From assembly GCA_947167445.1 (NCBI GenBank), contig CAMVID010000004.1:124001-188000 (forward strand): DNA of 64,000 bases, written 5' to 3'. Shown piece by piece: positions 61,150 through 64,000 of the stretch; position 1 is the first letter of the stretch, and each line of letters opens with the position of its first letter. Both the position numbers and the translations under genes were made by a program. The stretch comes from G11 sp947167445 (GTDB lineage: Bacteria; Bacillota; Clostridia; Lachnospirales; Lachnospiraceae). Below the pieces are notes generated by a model. The model saw nothing but the letters and a program-made list of their open reading frames with translations, did not search any database and had not been told where the DNA came from.

Positions 61150-62118
61150 TTATTCACCCAAACCGTAGGTATCGATATCGCTCTGAGTAAGTGTGGTTGC
61201 ATCAAAGCCCTTCTCCTCGTTGATGATGATCTTGGATGAAGGTGCGTTGCCGCTCTTAATCAAATCGCTGATGATCTGAGCCTGGAAAGGTGAACACTGT
61301 CCATCGTAGTTCCATGCCTTAGCAAGAAGCTCTCTTAAAGCCCACTTGTTGCAGTCAAATCCCATAACAACAACCTTACCGTCAACACCGTGAGTAATGC
61401 CGGCCTCGTCAAGTGCTGCAACAGCACCCTTAGCCATACCATCGTTCTCAGCGTAGATTACGTTAAAGTCTTCACCGCTGTTGATAACTGACTCAACGAT
61501 CTTCTTAGCTTCTGCCTCGTCCCATGTAGCTGTCTGCTGAACAACCTTCTTCATTGTGCCTGCTGCGAACTGAGCATCAAGAGCGCCTGTACGGCCGATC
61601 TGAGCGTCAGAACCCATAGCACCCTGAATGTGGATTACATTGTACTCAGGAAGTTTCTGGTCAAGAAGCCAGTTAACTGCTGTCTCACCTTCCTTAGCCA
61701 TGTCGGAAACAACTGCTGCCTCGTAAAGGCTCTGGTCAACGTCGATCATACGGTCGAAGAGGTAAACCTTAATACCTGCTTCTTTTGCTTTCTTAAGAAC
61801 TTCGTCCCAGCCTGTTGTCTCAGCTGCTGAAATAAGGAGATAATCAACACCTTCTGTGATGAAGCCCTGAGCTGCCTGAAGCTGCTCATCATTCTTTATG
61901 CTGTAGAAAGCTTTAAGCTCGTATCCGTTAGCCTCTGAGAACACTGACTCCATGTCCTTAACGTTGGCTTCACGATAACCTGACTCTGAAGGGGGATTGT
62001 TAACTACACCAACTGTAATCTTTCCACCCGCCTTTTTGCCCCCGGCACCACATGCGCAAAGTGAAAGCGCCATAACGAGTACCAATGCTAATGCTACTAC
62101 TTTAGAAAACCTTCTCAT
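61150..62118 (-). CDS. sugar-binding lipoprotein (YtfQ-like)
   Basis: 322 residues. Lipoprotein signal with LSLCAC (lipobox Cys near 22), then a family-4 periplasmic-binding-like fold. VGVVNNPPSESGYREAN and VYLFDRMIDVDQSLYE are close in style to YtfQ, the galactofuranose binder, so that sugar is the best guess, with ribose or galactose also possible. First gene of the transporter operon, downstream of YesN. Confidence 0.9.
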   Translation of the reverse strand: MRRFSKVVALALVLVMALSLCACGAGGKKAGGKITVGVVNNPPSESGYREANVKDMESVFSEANGYELKAFYSIKNDEQLQAAQGFITEGVDYLLISAAETTGWDEVLKKAKEAGIKVYLFDRMIDVDQSLYEAAVVSDMAKEGETAVNWLLDQKLPEYNVIHIQGAMGSDAQIGRTGALDAQFAAGTMKKVVQQTATWDEAEAKKIVESVINSGEDFNVIYAENDGMAKGAVAALDEAGITHGVDGKVVVMGFDCNKWALRELLAKAWNYDGQCSPFQAQIISDLIKSGNAPSSKIIINEEKGFDATTLTQSDIDTYGLGE

Positions 62119-62143
62119 ATAAAAGCTCCTCCTTTTAATCTTT

Positions 62144-62157
62144 GGTCACTATTGACC
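62144..62157. promoter_or_regulatory. inverted repeat upstream of the sugar-binding protein gene
   Basis: GGTCA-CTAT-TGACC, 26 bases before the start codon, in the leader. Possible operator; nothing stronger is visible. I do not find a clear -10/-35 in 62160-62286. Confidence 0.35.
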
Positions 62158-62286
62158 GCTTACAGATAACATGTTACAGAGTTTGCTTTTATCAGTAAAT
62201 CAATATTCATTTTGACAAAGTTCAAAATTATATTGACTTTTTTGAGAAGGTTAAGAATTATTTTATTCAGGTTAATTTTTATTTTG

Positions 62287-63531
62287 TCAGGAATTCTGTG
62301 CCCTGTATTCCGAGGGTGTCATTCCCACATTCTTTTTGAAAATGTAGCTGAAGTAATGGGCGTCATTATAGCCCACATCAAAGGCAATCTGGGAGCTTCT
62401 CTTATCAGTTGTTCTTAGAAGTTCCTTGGCCTTCTTAAGCCTTAAGTAAATAAGATACTCGGTGAAGGTCTGGCCGTTTTGCTGGGAGAATACTGTGGAA
62501 AAACGGCTGTTGCTCATATTTACCGCCTTGGCCACATCCTGAAGCATGAGGTTTGAGTCAGTAAAGTTCTTGGACATGTATAGCTTTGCCTCACTTATAA
62601 CCGCCGAAGACTTCTTGTCCGTGGGAGCGTCACCCATTTCACGGGTGCCGAATATAAGAGCTTTCGCATCATTTTTTTCCACAAGAATATGTCTTATATG
62701 TCTTGCAGCCTTAAAGCTTTTGAAAATGTCGCCGGGCTTATCCACGATGTCACCGATACCGATTCTTATGGTCTCGCATCCGGCACGCTCAAGCTCCTGG
62801 GCAAGAGATGTGGCTGCGGCATAAACTCTTTCCTCCGCATCTGCCACTGTATCCCCTAGAACCAGAATTCTGGAGCCGGTTCTGCTTTTTGTGGCAAAAA
62901 TACTTCCGGAACTGCTTAAAGCCAGATCCTCAGATATGGGCTGACCCTTGTCAACAGGGGAAAAAGCAGCATCAATAACGACATAGAAAGGTGCATGAAC
63001 GGAATAACCCATGGTTCTTAACTGCTCAAGGGCGCTGACAGCGTCCTCCTCCATAGCGTCTTCCGAGAAAAGAGATCCCAGCAGTTTTTCCCTAAGAAAT
63101 CTTGTGTCGCTTTCCGTGCGGGCCCTTAAGCTTTCCGCATGCTCTCTGGTGCGTCTCTCTTCCTTTAAAAGGCCGCTTACCTTATCAAGGGCCTGCCTTA
63201 AATCCTCCGCATTTATGGGCTTTAGAAGATACTCTCTCACTCCAAGCTGGATGCACTGACGGGCGTACTCGAACTCGTCATAGCCGCTTAGGACAATGAT
63301 TCCAATCCAGGGCAGCTGGCTTCTTAAGAGCCTGCAGAGCTCGATTCCATCCATAAAGGGCATCTTAATATCTGTAATAACTATGTCAGGGTTGGTGTCT
63401 CTTATCATGGGGATTGCCATTTCGCCGTCGGGAGCCTCTCCCACCAGGGTGTAGGGGCTGTCATCCCAGGGAAAGGACTCTCTTATACCCTCTCTCACAA
63501 CAATCTCATCATCAACCAGAAATACTTTCAT
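62287..63531 (-). CDS. AraC-type response regulator (YesN-like)
   Basis: 414 residues. Receiver domain with D54 (IVITDIKMPFMDG), a long central linker, and a C-terminal AraC double helix-turn-helix (DVAKAVNMSNSRFSTVFSQQ, QIAFDVGYNDAHYFSYIFKK). Typical regulator of carbohydrate uptake genes next to a YesM kinase. The gene overlaps the kinase gene by 20 bases. Confidence 0.93.
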   Translation of the reverse strand: MKVFLVDDEIVVREGIRESFPWDDSPYTLVGEAPDGEMAIPMIRDTNPDIVITDIKMPFMDGIELCRLLRSQLPWIGIIVLSGYDEFEYARQCIQLGVREYLLKPINAEDLRQALDKVSGLLKEERRTREHAESLRARTESDTRFLREKLLGSLFSEDAMEEDAVSALEQLRTMGYSVHAPFYVVIDAAFSPVDKGQPISEDLALSSSGSIFATKSRTGSRILVLGDTVADAEERVYAAATSLAQELERAGCETIRIGIGDIVDKPGDIFKSFKAARHIRHILVEKNDAKALIFGTREMGDAPTDKKSSAVISEAKLYMSKNFTDSNLMLQDVAKAVNMSNSRFSTVFSQQNGQTFTEYLIYLRLKKAKELLRTTDKRSSQIAFDVGYNDAHYFSYIFKKNVGMTPSEYRAQNS

Positions 63532-64000
63532 GTTCCAAAATCCCTTCTCTTGTACGACTGGGCACCTTAAAGCTTACCTCTGTGCCGCCTGCGTCGCTTG
63601 TAATCATTAAACCGTCAACCTGGTTATAGTAAAGTCTGATTCGAAGGTTGACGTTTACAAGGCCGAAGCCTCCGGAATGTTCGCTTATGGAAGGCTGTCC
63701 CTTCTTCATGCGCTCCCTTAAACTTTCAATCTGTTCTTCTGTCATGCCCTGGCCCGTATCTCTGACCGAGAAAAGGAGCATATCATCCTCAAGTCTCGCA
63801 CTGACTTTAATGGTTCCTCCCCCTCTTTTACCCTTGATTCCATGGTAAAGGGCGTTCTCAACCAAAGGCTGAAGCAGAAGCTTTAATATGTAGTAATGAC
63901 CGATTTCGTCAGGGATATCAATCTCATAGCGCATAATATCTCTGTACCTGGTCTGCTGAATTCTTAAGTATCCCTCAATGTGCTTCTTCTCCTGGCTTAA
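63512..64000 (-). CDS. YesM-like sensor histidine kinase (C-terminal part, cut by window edge)
   Basis: 163 codons visible, open to the right edge; the start lies outside. Visible are the end of the dimerisation part (SQEKKHIEGYLRIQQTRYRD) and an ATPase domain: LQPLVENALYHGIKGK (N box) and RDTGQGM (G1), GGFGLVNVNLRIRLYY (G2). Phosphorylates the YesN-like regulator it overlaps by 20 bases. Together they are expected to control the sugar ABC operon downstream. Confidence 0.92.
   Translation of the reverse strand, partial: LSQEKKHIEGYLRIQQTRYRDIMRYEIDIPDEIGHYYILKLLLQPLVENALYHGIKGKRGGGTIKVSARLEDDMLLFSVRDTGQGMTEEQIESLRERMKKGQPSISEHSGGFGLVNVNLRIRLYYNQVDGLMITSDAGGTEVSFKVPSRTREGILEHESISG

Overview
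The window looks like a chromosomal segment of a motile, anaerobic Firmicute, most likely a Lachnospiraceae member of the Butyrivibrio/Roseburia type. This placement rests on gene content only: pyrophosphate-dependent phosphofructokinase, indolepyruvate:ferredoxin oxidoreductase with phenylacetate-CoA ligase, a GGGtGRT/NifU-like pair, three chemoreceptors, a c-di-GMP-I riboswitch, strong GGAGG ribosome sites and a fused TGS/uridine-kinase gene. No rRNA or species marker confirms it.

Layout. 1-567 is the start of a nucleoside kinase gene running off the left edge. 864-5586 is a complete phosphotransferase (PTS) operon: LicT-type antiterminator behind its own RAT/terminator leader, then EIIA, enzyme I, HPr and IICB. 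A chemoreceptor follows on the other strand behind a c-di-GMP-I riboswitch, then tRNA-Gly and a small protein with a flagellar-type (sigma-28) promoter. 8663-13340 (minus) is the dgt-dnaG-rpoD-trmK replication/transcription operon. 13462-16583 (minus) is a full ECF transporter (T, fused double ATPase, S), next to two tRNA-Leu genes. 16950-20946 (minus) holds a lipase-like protein and TrkH/TrkA potassium uptake. A second chemoreceptor and a divergent DHH phosphoesterase follow.

23972-24624 is a gene-free, highly structured block: a nested palindrome, an array of alternating TACGTG/CACGTA hexamers every 31-33 bp, and a 244-bp composite palindrome. 24625-28715 (minus) is the iorA-iorB-paaK-ACT arylpyruvate/arylacetate cluster. 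Next come lysoplasmalogenase, a degenerate GGDEF-EAL membrane protein, an amino-acid ABC operon with an EamA exporter, PPi-phosphofructokinase, the NifU-like/GGGtGRT pair (plus), a metal-binding membrane peptide and a third chemoreceptor.

41233-48637 (minus) is a response regulator, histidine kinase, ABC ATPase, FtsX permease and serine hydrolase unit of the antibiotic-peptide-sensing type. PutP symporter, a MetE-like methyltransferase with divergent LysR, MerR/creatininase, and a hydrolase/TetR operon with its own operator-promoter follow. An RlmD-like rRNA methyltransferase, a gene-free stretch with GTACC inverted pairs, and a galactofuranose/ribose-type ABC transporter under a YesN/YesM two-component system end the window; YesM runs off the right edge.

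The most unusual signals are the periodic hexamer array (24121-24319) and its possible cousin at 57157-57353, the promoter-embedded operator shared by two amino-acid operons, and regulatory proteins that have lost key residues (HPr Ser46, a LicT PRD2 His, EAL catalytic residues).
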